DNA of 64,000 nucleotides from Actinoplanes ianthinogenes (GTDB taxonomy: Bacteria > Actinomycetota > Actinomycetes > Mycobacteriales > Micromonosporaceae): the NCBI RefSeq assembly GCF_018324205.1, contig NZ_AP023356.1, forward strand, positions 8,004,501 through 8,068,500, in the 5' to 3' direction. Every line of letters begins with the position of its first letter. Position 1 is the stretch's first letter. Shown in pieces: positions 1 through 8,699 of this stretch. The position numbers were made by a program, and so were the translations under genes. The notes under the pieces were generated by a model. It worked only from the letters and a program-made list of their open reading frames with translations. It did no database searches and had not been told where the DNA came from.

Positions 1-934
1 GTCGAACTACGTCTCGGTGCCGCTCACCGACATCATCGCGTCGCTCGCGGCGGCCGCCGCCGTGGTCCTGCTGCTGCGTTTCTGGCGGCCGGTGGACAGC
101 CCGAGCCTCACCGAGGGAGTGGCCGAGCCGGCGCCGGCCGGGGGCGGCGGCACCTCCACCCGCACCGCGGTCCAGCGGGATACCCGTGCCGAGGTCATGC
201 GCGCCTACGCCCCCTACCTCATCATCATCGTGATCTTCTCGATCGCGAACCTCGGCCCGATCAAGCACGCCCTCGCCCAGGAGCCCTGGACCGTCGTCTT
301 CAAGTGGCCCGGCCTGGACATCCTCGGCGCCAACGGCAAACCCCTGGCGTCCACGAACTTCACCTTCGGCTGGCTGGCCGCGGCCGGCACCCTGATGATC
401 TTCGCCGGCATCCTGACCGCCGTCGTGCTCCGTGTCCGCCCCGGCGCCGCCCTGCGCGCCTACGGACGCACCTATGTGGAACTCCGCCACGCCATCGTCA
501 CGGTGATGGCCGTGCTGGCCCTGGCCTACGTGCTCAACCAGTCCGGCCAGACGAACACCCTCGGCGCGTTCCTGGCCACCGCGGGTAGCGTCTTCGTGTT
601 CCTCTCCTCCATCCTCGGCTGGATCGGGGTGGCCGTGACCGGCTCGGACACCTCGTCGAACGCGTTGTTCGGCGCGTTGCAGGTGCAGACCGCGGCGAAG
701 GCCGGGCTGGACCCGCTGCTGCTCGCGGCGGCCAACTCGTCCGGTGGCGTACTCGGCAAGATGGTCAGCCCGCAGAACCTGGCGATCGCCGCGGCCGCGG
801 TCGGCATGGCCGGCCGGGAGGGTGACATCTTCCGCAAAGTCGTGCTGTGGAGCACGATCCTGCTGCTGTTCATGTGTGTGCTGGTCACCCTGCAAGCCAT
901 GCCGGTGCTGGACTGGATGGTCCCGCGGGGATGA
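1..934 (+). CDS. lctP: L-lactate permease, C-terminal part (5' end outside window)
   Basis: The reading frame is open from base 2, so this is the last 311 residues of a longer protein; intact family members have about 530-560. The product is a multi-pass inner-membrane lactate/glycolate symporter. Visible support: at least six hydrophobic segments and the family-typical stretch with SDTSSNALFG followed by ANSSGGVLGKM and SPQN near the C-terminus. A soluble Gly/Pro-rich loop (about residues 35-55) lies between two membrane segments. The gene ends 93 bases before an amidohydrolase on the same strand. The true start cannot be seen. Confidence 0.88.
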   Translation, partial: SNYVSVPLTDIIASLAAAAAVVLLLRFWRPVDSPSLTEGVAEPAPAGGGGTSTRTAVQRDTRAEVMRAYAPYLIIIVIFSIANLGPIKHALAQEPWTVVFKWPGLDILGANGKPLASTNFTFGWLAAAGTLMIFAGILTAVVLRVRPGAALRAYGRTYVELRHAIVTVMAVLALAYVLNQSGQTNTLGAFLATAGSVFVFLSSILGWIGVAVTGSDTSSNALFGALQVQTAAKAGLDPLLLAAANSSGGVLGKMVSPQNLAIAAAAVGMAGREGDIFRKVVLWSTILLLFMCVLVTLQAMPVLDWMVPRG

Positions 935-1027
935 ATTCCGACAGCCGCCGGCTGAACCGTGGAGCGCCGGACCTGGTACTCATGGGTGTAGTGACCGTCT
1001 GGACACTGCCCGTGAGGAGCGCTCCGC

Positions 1028-2608
1028 ATGACCGCCGCAGACCTGATCCTGATGGCGGACCGGATCCACACCATGCTTCCCGGTCCGCCGATGACCGCGA
1101 TCGCCGTCGCCGACGGGCGGATCGCCCAGCTGGGCACCCGGGCGGACGCCCGCGACTGGCGCGGCCCGGGCACCGAGGTGCTCGACCTCGGTCCGGCCAC
1201 GATCACACCGGGCCTGGTCGACGGGCACGCGCACCCGGTGATGGGCCTGAGCATGACCCGGGGCGTCGACCTGTCCTCGGTGCGCACCCGTGACCAGCTG
1301 AGACAGGCGCTGCGGACGGCATCGGCGCAAGGCGGGTGGATCGAGGGATACGGGCTGGACCCGAACGCGTTCGAGGGCGCCCCGGTCACCCACGCGCCGC
1401 TGGTCGAGGCGCTCGGGCCGGACGTGCCGGTCTTCCTGGTGCTCTTCGACGCGCACTCGGCCCTGGTCAGCCCGAAAGCGCTGGAGATCGCCGGGATCAC
1501 CGGGCCGCGCGAGTTCGCCTCCGGGGCCAGCGTCGTCTGCGACGCCGACGGGACACCGACCGGGCACCTGCTCGAACTGGAAGCGGCCATGGTCGTGCAC
1601 GCGATGCTCCCCGAGGACCCGCCCGAGGGCCGGCGCGCCCGGCTGCGCGACCTGATGCACCGGATGGCCGCGAGCGGCCTGACCTCGGCGAACGCGATGG
1701 ACTTCGGACTGGACTCGCTCGACCTGTTCACCGCGCTGGAGGCCGACGGCGAGCTGCCGCTGCGCTGGCGGTGCGCCCCGTTCGTGATGCCCGGCGACGG
1801 CCTGGAGAGGGTCATCGAGCAGCAGCGCCTGGCCGGCCGCCGCTGGCGGGTCGAGGGCGCCAAATTCATGATCGACGGCACCATCGACGGCGGCACCGCC
1901 TGGCTGGAGGAGCCGGACACCCACGGTGAGTCGACCGCTTGCTTCTGGCCCGACCCGTGGGAGTACTCCGCCGCCGTCGAGGTCCTGGCCGGGCGCGGCA
2001 TCCCGATCGTCACCCACGCCATCGGCGACGCCGGCATCCGCTTCGTGCTCGACACGCTCAGCCGCCTGCCCCGCCCGCGCGTCCCGCACCGGATCGAACA
2101 CCTGGAGACGATGCCCGCCGAGTTGCTCGGCCGCTTCGCCGAACTCGACGTCACGGCCAGCATGCAGCCGACCCACTGCACGCACTACACCCGCGCCGAC
2201 CACACCGACAACTGGTCCCAGCGCCTCGGCGACAAGCGTGCCGACCGCGGCTTCCGTGCCCGCGACCTGCGCGACCACGGCGCACGGCTGGCTCTGGGCT
2301 CGGACTGGCCGATCGCCCATTTCGACCCGCGTGGGATCATGGCGGCGGCCCAGCTGCGCCGCCCGGCGGGCGATCCGTCGGTCGAGCCGATCCTTCCGGA
2401 CCAGGCGCTGACCGCCCGGATGGCCCTGGAGGGCTTCACGACCCAGGCCGCGGCCGCCGCGGGCCTGACCGATACCGGCCGGCTCGCCCCCGGCTTCCGG
2501 GCCGACCTCGCGGTCTTCACCCTCGACCCGCTGACCGCCGGCCCGGACGAGTTCGCCGAGTCCCCGGTCCCGCTCACGGTCGTGGACGGCACCGCTTACC
2601 CCTTCTAA
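1028..2608 (+). CDS. Amidohydrolase family protein (YtcJ-like metal-dependent hydrolase)
   Basis: A 526-aa enzyme of the amidohydrolase superfamily, close in layout to YtcJ/N-substituted formamide deformylase proteins. Metal-binding features: the HxH pair in VDGHAHP (about residues 67/69), THAIGDAG (about 330), HRIEHLE (about 355) and a late GSDWP aspartate (about 427). The N- and C-terminal strands form the usual small beta-sandwich around the TIM barrel (opening ADLILMADRI, closing ADLAVFTLDP). A GAGGAG ribosome site lies upstream of the ATG. The substrate is not predictable. It follows the lactate permease on the same strand but with a 93-base gap, so a shared operon is only possible. Confidence 0.85.
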   Translation: MTAADLILMADRIHTMLPGPPMTAIAVADGRIAQLGTRADARDWRGPGTEVLDLGPATITPGLVDGHAHPVMGLSMTRGVDLSSVRTRDQLRQALRTASAQGGWIEGYGLDPNAFEGAPVTHAPLVEALGPDVPVFLVLFDAHSALVSPKALEIAGITGPREFASGASVVCDADGTPTGHLLELEAAMVVHAMLPEDPPEGRRARLRDLMHRMAASGLTSANAMDFGLDSLDLFTALEADGELPLRWRCAPFVMPGDGLERVIEQQRLAGRRWRVEGAKFMIDGTIDGGTAWLEEPDTHGESTACFWPDPWEYSAAVEVLAGRGIPIVTHAIGDAGIRFVLDTLSRLPRPRVPHRIEHLETMPAELLGRFAELDVTASMQPTHCTHYTRADHTDNWSQRLGDKRADRGFRARDLRDHGARLALGSDWPIAHFDPRGIMAAAQLRRPAGDPSVEPILPDQALTARMALEGFTTQAAAAAGLTDTGRLAPGFRADLAVFTLDPLTAGPDEFAESPVPLTVVDGTAYPF

Positions 2609-2659
2609 AACCCTTTTTCAGTACGATCTGGACCCTCCCCAACCGCATCGTCCCGTCCC

Positions 2660-2915
2660 GTGCCTAACCGCGAGGCAGTCCCACCCAAGACCGACCAGCG
2701 ACGCACGGGTGTGTCCCGGCTCAGCGCAACGTCCGCTGCGCCCCAGACCGCAGCGCGCCCCCGGCCCGGCTGGTCGCTCGCCTGTGCCTCGCACCTCTGA
2801 GTGTTAGCTCGTAGAAGCGGTGCATGCCGGGCCCCGGCGGATCTTGCGATGGAACCGGGCGACCCGTGCGTCGCTGGTCGGGCGGCCTTGAGCGGGGCTG
2901 CCTCCGGTCGGCTGG
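2660..2915. repeat. Imperfect inverted repeat enclosing about 150 bp (MITE-like)
   Basis: Bases 2691-2710 are the exact reverse complement of 2862-2881 (core ACCCGTGCGTCGCTGGTCGG). Similarity extends to both sides with mismatches (GARCCGGG outside, CTGCCTC inside), giving arms of roughly 60 bases around an unremarkable 150-base centre. No gene is evident here. It may be a decayed small mobile element or a chance inverted duplication; no target-site duplication was established. Confidence 0.5.
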
Positions 2916-2989
2916 AAACGGGCGACTGCGGTTGGGCGGCCCGGCGTCGTACAGGAAAGGGGCTGTCCGAAGCGGACCGCGACCGGGCC

Positions 2990-3480
2990 GACCAGCGGCC
3001 GGAAGCGAACCGGCATTGGCGGGAGCGGGCTGGGGGCGGGCCGACGAGCGGCCGGAAGCGAACCGGCATTGGCGGGAGCGGGCTGGGGGCGGGCCGACGA
3101 GCGGCCGGAAGCGAACCGGCATTGGCGGGAGCGGGCTGGGGGCGGGCCGACGAGCGGCTGGAAGCGAATCGGTTTGGGCTGGCAGTGGGCTGGGGGCGGG
3201 CTGACGAGCGGCCGGAAGCAACCGGTATGGGCTGGCAGTGGGCTGGGGGCGGGCCGACGAGCGGCCGGAAGCAACCGGTATGGGCTGGGAGCGGGCCGAC
3301 CAGCGGCCGGAAGCGAACTGGTATGGGCTGACAGCGGGCCGACCAGGGGCCGGAAGCGAACCGGTATGGGCCGGGAGTGGGCGGACCAGGGGCCGGAAGC
3401 GAACCGGTATGGGCTGGCGGCGGGCCGGGAGCGGGCGGACGAGCGGCCGGAAGCGAACCGGTATGGGCTGACAGCGGGCT
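2990..3480. repeat. Minisatellite array 1 (53/43-bp units)
   Basis: About nine tandem units, each beginning near GGCCGGAAGCGAACCGG. The first three are almost identical with a 53-base period (unit marks at 3008, 3061 and 3114); later units are 42-54 bases and more diverged. The plus strand is markedly G-rich. Open frames through the array are low-complexity and change with unit length, so it is not treated as coding. It sits between two convergent genes. Confidence 0.9.
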
Positions 3481-3778
3481 GGAGCTCGGAGATCGGCTGA
3501 CAGCAGGTTGATTCTGGGCCGGGAGCGGGGCGGGAACGAGCTGACAAGCGGCCGGTCGCGAACAGGAGCGGGCTGACAGCAGGAGCGGGAACAGGCCGAA
3601 AGGCGAGGGGGCCCTGACAGCAGGCTGAAACGGGGCAGAAGCCGGACGAAGGCGGGCTGGCAAGCGGCCGAACGTAAGCCGTGAACGGCCAGGAGAGGGC
3701 CGGATGCTGGCTGACAGCGGCTGGAGAAACGGCCGCGAGCGGCGGGAAAGTGAGCCGAGGCGAGCGGGAAGTGGCTGG
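3481..3778. other. Gene-free, degenerate continuation of array 1
   Basis: The stretch still carries fragments resembling array 1 (GGGCTGACAGC, GCGGCCGGTCGC, GGGCTGGCAAGCGGCCG) but without a regular period. No gene, promoter or terminator could be supported. Confidence 0.5.
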
Positions 3779-4147
3779 TCAGCGGGTGAATTGGGCGGGA
3801 GTGACGCCCAGGATGCGTTTGAAGTGGCGGGTCAGGTGGGGCTGGTCGTAGAAGCCGCTTCGGGTGGCGGCCGTGGACAGCGGGAGGCCGGTAAGGATCA
3901 GGCGGCGGGCCAGGTCGACTCGGCGGGAGATGACGTACTGGTGAGGGGTCATGCCGAACTCGTGGCGGAAGGAGCGGACCAGGTGGGCCGGGGCGAAGTG
4001 GAGTTCGGCGGCGGCGGTGCGCAGGGGGAGGCCCGGGACGATGTGGGATTCGAGCAGGTCGCGGAGGCGGTGGGCGGCACCCCGGTGGGGTGGGGGCAGT
4101 GGATGAGCGCTGAGGTGGGCGCGGAGGCGTTCCACGGTGAGGGCCAT
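3779..4147 (-). CDS. AraC-type HTH domain, C-terminal half of a split regulator
   Basis: 122 residues containing the two helix-turn-helix subdomains of the AraC/XylS family; the typical closing segment SGFYDQPHLTRHFKRILGVTPAQF is recognisable at about residues 97-120. Its ATG overlaps the stop of the upstream cupin-like half by one base (TGATG at 4149-4145). Together the halves total about 263 residues, the normal size of one AraC regulator. One extra C before the TGA would fuse them in frame, so this looks like a one-base deletion or sequencing error. Translation by re-initiation is the alternative. Confidence 0.75.
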   Translation of the reverse strand: MALTVERLRAHLSAHPLPPPHRGAAHRLRDLLESHIVPGLPLRTAAAELHFAPAHLVRSFRHEFGMTPHQYVISRRVDLARRLILTGLPLSTAATRSGFYDQPHLTRHFKRILGVTPAQFTR

Positions 4148-4572
4148 CAGGTCTCGGCGGCGGGCTCGTCGCCGGGGGCGCGGAGCAGGCGGTGGACCGT
4201 GGAGATCATGCGGTGGAGGCCGGGATCGATCAGCGCCGGCGTGTCCACCGAGGCGCCGACCAGGCGGTCGGGGAGCTGGGCCGGCTCCAGGTAGATGACG
4301 CGTTTGCGGAAACCGTTCGGGTTAGCGGACGTGCCGTTGTGCGGGACGCGCGGCGGCAGCAGGGTGACCAACTCGCCGAACGCGCCGCGCTCGTGCCGGT
4401 CCAGGTCGTAGCGGACGGCGCCGTCGTCGACCAGCAGCAGGGTCCAGGTGTCGTGGGCGTGCATCGGGTAGGCGTGCTCGCCGAACCGGGCGTGCAACAC
4501 CTCGGCGACGCCGTCGAGCGGGGGTCGCCACGCGCGGATCGACGGGCCCGGCAGCACCTCAAAATCGTACAA
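4147..4572 (-). CDS. AraC-type regulator, N-terminal ligand-binding half
   Basis: 141 residues resembling the N-terminal cupin-like sensing domain of AraC regulators (HAYPMHAHDTW near residues 32-42, LLPPRVPHNG near 71-80). It lacks any DNA-binding domain, which lies in the overlapping next frame. The start used is TTG at 4572; a GTG at 4557 is the alternative. It is transcribed away from a DUF2000 gene only 26 bases off, so the pair probably shares a control region. AraC/DUF2000 neighbours are common in actinobacteria. Confidence 0.7.
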   Translation of the reverse strand: MYDFEVLPGPSIRAWRPPLDGVAEVLHARFGEHAYPMHAHDTWTLLLVDDGAVRYDLDRHERGAFGELVTLLPPRVPHNGTSANPNGFRKRVIYLEPAQLPDRLVGASVDTPALIDPGLHRMISTVHRLLRAPGDEPAAET

Positions 4573-4598
4573 GACCGCAGGTGCCGGCCCTGGCGACG

Positions 4599-5021
4599 AT
4601 GAGTGCCATGACCGGATTCACCACCAAGATCGCCGTATTGCTCCGTGACGACCTGCTCGTCTGGCAGCGCCTGAACGTCACCGCCTTCCTGGTCTCCGGG
4701 TTGGCCACGGCGGTGCCGGAGACGCTCGGCGAGACCTATGTCGACGGCGGCGACGTCGAGTACCTGCCGATGTTCCGCCAGCCGGTGCTGGTCTTCGAGG
4801 GCGGCAAGGAGCTGCTGCGGGAAGCGCATGCGCGGGGGCTCGCCCGGGGCGTCCAGATGTCGATCTTCACGTCGGACCTCTTCGCGACCGGCCACGACGC
4901 CGCGAACCGAGCAGCCGTGCGGGCCGTGCCCACCGCCGAGCTGGACCTGGTCGGCATCGCCGTGCACGGGCCGCGGAACGCCGTCGACAAGGTGCTCAAG
5001 GGCGCGTCGATGCACCGGTGA
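4599..5021 (+). CDS. DUF2000 domain-containing protein
   Basis: A small cytoplasmic protein of about 140 residues of the DUF2000 family, recognised from the opening TTKIAVLLRDDLLVWQ.LNVTAFL and from GKELLREAHARG in the middle. Its biochemical role is not established. The ATG at 4599 is chosen because it lies close to the conserved opening; ATG 4608 or GTG 4581 are possible. It is divergent from the split AraC-type gene, suggesting control by it. Confidence 0.78.
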   Translation: MSAMTGFTTKIAVLLRDDLLVWQRLNVTAFLVSGLATAVPETLGETYVDGGDVEYLPMFRQPVLVFEGGKELLREAHARGLARGVQMSIFTSDLFATGHDAANRAAVRAVPTAELDLVGIAVHGPRNAVDKVLKGASMHR

Positions 5022-5037
5022 CGAGCGGGCCCGCCGG

Positions 5038-6000
5038 TCAGCGCAGGGACCACTGCTGATTGGACTGGCCGGTACACGTGACGACGACGACCCGGGTGCG
5101 CGGGCGGGCGCCACCGGACGGATCGGTCAGGCACTCGTTGCTCGCCAGGTTGACCAGCTCGTGGTTGCCGGTGGTCCGCCACAGCGACGGGGTCCGGCGG
5201 TCGCAGTCGGTGAGCTGCACGGTGTCGTCGCCGACCAGCAGCGCGCACTTGCCCATCACTCGGAGCGTCCCGTCGCCGGCGAGCGTCCACACCTGGGCGA
5301 TCGAGCGGTTGCAGTCGAAGACCTGGACGCTGTTGTCGTCGGCCGGAATCGCATTCGGCAGATCGAGGCAGAGGCCGTTGCCGCTGACCAGGGAACCCTC
5401 GCCGACGGTCACCGGGGAGGGTGCGACCACCGCGGGCGCGTTCGTCCTGGTCCCGGAGGGTGCCGCCGCGCTGGCCGGCGCCGTGCCGGGCGCCTGCGTG
5501 GCCGGGGTGGTGACCGTGCCGGCCGGTCCGGTGGTGGCGGTCGCGCCGCCGGTCGGCGCGCCGTCCCCGTCCGCGTCGCTGTCACCGCCGGTCCCGGCGC
5601 CGTCGTCGCCGGTCGTCGCCTCGGTGGTGCCCGGAGACGCCGGCGCCGACGTGGCGGCCGGGCCGGTCACCGCGGGCAACGAGTGCTCGGGCAGGCCGGC
5701 CGAGAGCGTGGGCTCGAACACGGGCCGCAGCGCGGTGTACCCGGCCACCGCCAGCACCGTGACCACTCCGGCGCCGACCCCGGCCACCAGCAGCGGCCGT
5801 CGTCGCCGCCGCGTGCCGCGTGGCCTTGTCGCCGTCGCGCCGGAGAAGACCGGGAGGATCTGGGTGGGCGAGTCGGAGGCCGTGCCCGCCGGCCAGGTCG
5901 CCCCGGAGGAGGCGGGCTCCTCGGTGCGGCCGTCCTGGACAACGAACGGACGCACCAGCAACGGGTCCCGGTCGGTACCGAAATCCTCGGCGTCGTCCAC
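5038..6000 (-). CDS. Membrane-anchored ricin-type beta-trefoil lectin protein
   Basis: 320 residues. A cytoplasmic N-terminal 65 residues end in a basic cluster (RGTRRRRR) followed by one membrane segment (about 70-92). Next comes a long Ala/Thr/Gly/Pro-rich extracellular linker (about 95-195). The C-terminal 120 residues resemble a carbohydrate-binding ricin B domain: cysteine-flanked CLDL, then QVFDCN...AQVWTL, QLTDCDRR and a final NQQWSL (QxW motifs). The protein likely binds sugars outside the cell; no catalytic domain is present. The gene stands alone on the minus strand, 16 bases from the end of the convergent DUF2000 gene. Confidence 0.8.
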   Translation of the reverse strand: MDDAEDFGTDRDPLLVRPFVVQDGRTEEPASSGATWPAGTASDSPTQILPVFSGATATRPRGTRRRRRPLLVAGVGAGVVTVLAVAGYTALRPVFEPTLSAGLPEHSLPAVTGPAATSAPASPGTTEATTGDDGAGTGGDSDADGDGAPTGGATATTGPAGTVTTPATQAPGTAPASAAAPSGTRTNAPAVVAPSPVTVGEGSLVSGNGLCLDLPNAIPADDNSVQVFDCNRSIAQVWTLAGDGTLRVMGKCALLVGDDTVQLTDCDRRTPSLWRTTGNHELVNLASNECLTDPSGGARPRTRVVVVTCTGQSNQQWSLR

Positions 6001-6257
6001 GGACGCGTCACCTCCCCCGTCAGCAATCGATGAATCAACTTACCGGCACCGGCGGGTCGGCGTGGGATCCGTTCGGCCGATCGGCCACTGTCCGACCCGC
6101 CGATGGGGTTCCGGGTCGCCGCCAGAGACCGACTTCGATGCGGCGCCGTGGAGCCAACGGCCGAGCTTAGGACGGCTCTCCGGCCGGACCCGGCAGATGC
6201 CCGCCGTGCCCGGCCGGAGACGATGATGCGTCCGATCCCCGACAGTTTCTCCGAGGG
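6001..6257. other. Intergenic region, no gene seen
   Basis: It separates the start of the lectin gene from the end of the VIT-VWA gene, both on the minus strand. It should hold the lectin promoter; no convincing -35/-10 pair or terminator hairpin was identified. Confidence 0.4.
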
Positions 6258-8699
6258 TCAGCGTTTCCAGAACGGCTTGGCGGCGGGCTTGGCCGGGGCT
6301 GCCCCGAAGTCGGTCAGCACCCGCACCGCGGCGGACCACTTCTCGTCGAGCGAAGCCTCCCCGGTCAGCAGGGCGACCAGCTCGTGCAGCGGTGCGAACT
6401 CCTCGCCGGACAGCGGCGTGAGCAGCACCGTCAACCGGCTGGCCAGATCCTCCAGCAGGTCACGCCGCTCGTAGCCGGGCCGGTCGGCCGCGTCGCGCAA
6501 CCGTCCGGCCTCGACCGCGACCAGCTCGCGGACCTCGGCGATCGAGGTCTCGCCGCCGAGTGTCCCGCCGGGGCGGCGGGAGCGGCCGAAGCCGCGGGGC
6601 GCGGCGGCCGGGGCGGCGGGCATCGGCCCTCCGGCGGCGAGGAAGTCGGGCGTGGTGTCGAGACTGGTCGGGTGAACCGATTTCCGGTGGCTGGTCTCCT
6701 CCGCCCCGGCCGGGGCGAACCGCGGCGCGCCGGGCGGCGGCGACGGCGGCATGATCCGCGGCGCCGCGCCCACCGGACCGCCCGGGAACGGCGACTGCGC
6801 CGCGGACAGGATCATCCCGGCGGCCGCGATCGGCGCCGCGGGCGGCTCCCACCCGGACGGCATCTCGACGGGCTGGGTGACCTTGCGAACCTGACCTCCC
6901 TCGTTCACCACCCGCTCGTCGACGGCGACGAACGCCGTGAAGCGGCACAGCACGCCGAAGCGCAGCGACGTCTCCATGATCCGTGGCTCCAGCGCGTCGT
7001 TGCCCGCCGTGTACGCGTCCTCCATGTCCCGCAGCCGCGCCCGCGCCCACTGCTTGGTGACCGCCGGCTCCTTCCGCTCCTGCACCGCGACCGTGGTGCG
7101 GAAGTCCTGGTCGTCCCGGGACCGGCCGGTGACCGTGAAGCTGCCGGCCGCGGCGCCCACATAACGCCCGGAGAGCACCAGGGGAACCCCCGGGTAGAGC
7201 CCCGGGATCCGCTGCGGCGTACGCGTCCCCTCGATCGGGGAGAACCCCTCGGCCGCCAGGGACAGGCCGGTGACCAGCGGGGCCCCGATCCGGCGGTGGA
7301 TGTGCTCCATCGCGTCGTCGAGCCGGTCCTCGCTCTCCACCAGCTCGGCCCGGCCGGCGCCGAGCGCGGCCAGCCGCCCGAGGAACCCGGCGTTGACCGC
7401 CCGGTCGATGCCGATGGTGTGCAGCCGGGTGCTGCCGATCAGCGGGGTGACCTTGTGGACGATCTGGTCCTCGTTACCCACCTGGCCGTCGGTGACCAGC
7501 ACCAGCACCCGATCGCGCCCGGTGCTGTCGGTGAGCAGGCCGAGCCCGGTGGCGAGCGGGCCGAGCAGCTCGGTGCCGCCGCGGGCGTCGGCCCGGGCCA
7601 GGTGCTCGACGGCGCGGTAACGGTTGCGGTCGGTGGCCTCGCTCAGGCCGGACTCCAGCCCGGCCGGTCGCTCCACCTGGTGGTCGAAGGTCAGCACGGC
7701 GAACCGGTCGGCCGTGGTGAGCGTGTCGATCACCCGGGCCGCGGCGCGGCGGGCGGCCACCATCTTCCATCCGCCCATGCTGCCGGAGCGGTCGAGCAGC
7801 AGCACCACGTCCTTGGGGCGCGGCGCGGCGGCCTCCTCCGGGGGCAGCACGACGAGCTGCCAGGTGCCCTCGTGGCCCTCGTCGTCGGGCACCGCCACCG
7901 CGGTCTGGCCGCCCGGCGCATAGGCCAGGCGCAGCACGAAGTCACGGTCGGCACGCTCGCCCGGGGCGATCCGCAGGGTCCCGTCCTGCTCGGTGACGGC
8001 GTGCAGGCTGGACCGGACTTCGCCGAGCTCCAGCCCGGCCGGGTCGACGGTCACGCTGAGGGAGAGCCGCAACGGGTTCGGAAAACCGGGCAGCAGCACC
8101 GGCGGGGAGATCCGGGAGGCGTCCGGCACCGCGTCGGTGTCCGGGGTCTGGCCGTCGCCGGCATAGGGCCCCGGCAGGGGCGCGCCCGGGATGTAGCGCG
8201 GGGCCACCACCAGCGGGAACCGGAACGTGGCCGCGCCGTCCTCGAACGGCAGCGGGCCGACCAGCCGCAACCACACCACGATCCGCTCGCCGGGCAGGAT
8301 GTTGCCGGCCCGCATGGTGAACACGTCGGGCCGGTCCTCCTCGGCGATCGACGCGCGCTGACCGGCCGCGACGGCGGTGTCGTACTGCTCCCGGGCGGCG
8401 GCGCGCTCGCGCAGGTCGGCGGTGACCGTGCGGTCGTCGGCGGTCATCGTCATGCCGGTGACCGCGGCACGGTCGGGCAGCGGGAAGACGTAGGTCGCCT
8501 CGAGCGCGGTGTCGTGCGTGTTGACGAACTCGGCGGTGACCTCGGTGCGGGCGATCAGGCCGCTGATCGCGGCCGACACGTCCAGCCGGTCCAGCGGCAG
8601 ATTGCCCCGCTCGGTGCGCATCGCGCCGAGGCCGGACTCCGGCAGCTCCCGGACGCGTGCCAGCTCGCCCGGACCCATCGGATTGACGTAGATGATCAC
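6258..8699 (-). CDS. VIT and von Willebrand A domain protein
   Basis: 813 residues. A vault/inter-alpha-trypsin (VIT) domain fills about residues 25-160 (ATYVFPLPDRAAV, later GERIVVWLRLVGPLP). A VWA domain follows at about 295-470 with an intact metal-ion site opening LLLDRSGSM. The C-terminal 200 residues are Pro/Ala-rich and end in a basic tail. No signal peptide or membrane segment is obvious, so it is probably cytoplasmic, though VIT-VWA proteins can be surface-linked. Its start overlaps the end of the MerR-type gene by four bases, so both are one operon driven by the palindromic promoter at 9350-9379. Function is unknown; adhesion or a protein-protein platform is suggested only by family. 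Confidence 0.88.
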   Translation of the reverse strand: MIIYVNPMGPGELARVRELPESGLGAMRTERGNLPLDRLDVSAAISGLIARTEVTAEFVNTHDTALEATYVFPLPDRAAVTGMTMTADDRTVTADLRERAAAREQYDTAVAAGQRASIAEEDRPDVFTMRAGNILPGERIVVWLRLVGPLPFEDGAATFRFPLVVAPRYIPGAPLPGPYAGDGQTPDTDAVPDASRISPPVLLPGFPNPLRLSLSVTVDPAGLELGEVRSSLHAVTEQDGTLRIAPGERADRDFVLRLAYAPGGQTAVAVPDDEGHEGTWQLVVLPPEEAAAPRPKDVVLLLDRSGSMGGWKMVAARRAAARVIDTLTTADRFAVLTFDHQVERPAGLESGLSEATDRNRYRAVEHLARADARGGTELLGPLATGLGLLTDSTGRDRVLVLVTDGQVGNEDQIVHKVTPLIGSTRLHTIGIDRAVNAGFLGRLAALGAGRAELVESEDRLDDAMEHIHRRIGAPLVTGLSLAAEGFSPIEGTRTPQRIPGLYPGVPLVLSGRYVGAAAGSFTVTGRSRDDQDFRTTVAVQERKEPAVTKQWARARLRDMEDAYTAGNDALEPRIMETSLRFGVLCRFTAFVAVDERVVNEGGQVRKVTQPVEMPSGWEPPAAPIAAAGMILSAAQSPFPGGPVGAAPRIMPPSPPPGAPRFAPAGAEETSHRKSVHPTSLDTTPDFLAAGGPMPAAPAAAPRGFGRSRRPGGTLGGETSIAEVRELVAVEAGRLRDAADRPGYERRDLLEDLASRLTVLLTPLSGEEFAPLHELVALLTGEASLDEKWSAAVRVLTDFGAAPAKPAAKPFWKR

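Noticed and set aside
2990..3480. CRISPR array
   Set aside because: Units are contiguous without unique spacers, and no cas gene is in the window.
2605..3663. Long minus-strand open frame of about 350 codons through array 1
   Set aside because: It is low-complexity Pro/Ala/Arg sequence produced by the repeat composition, with no domain and equally long frames in other phases.
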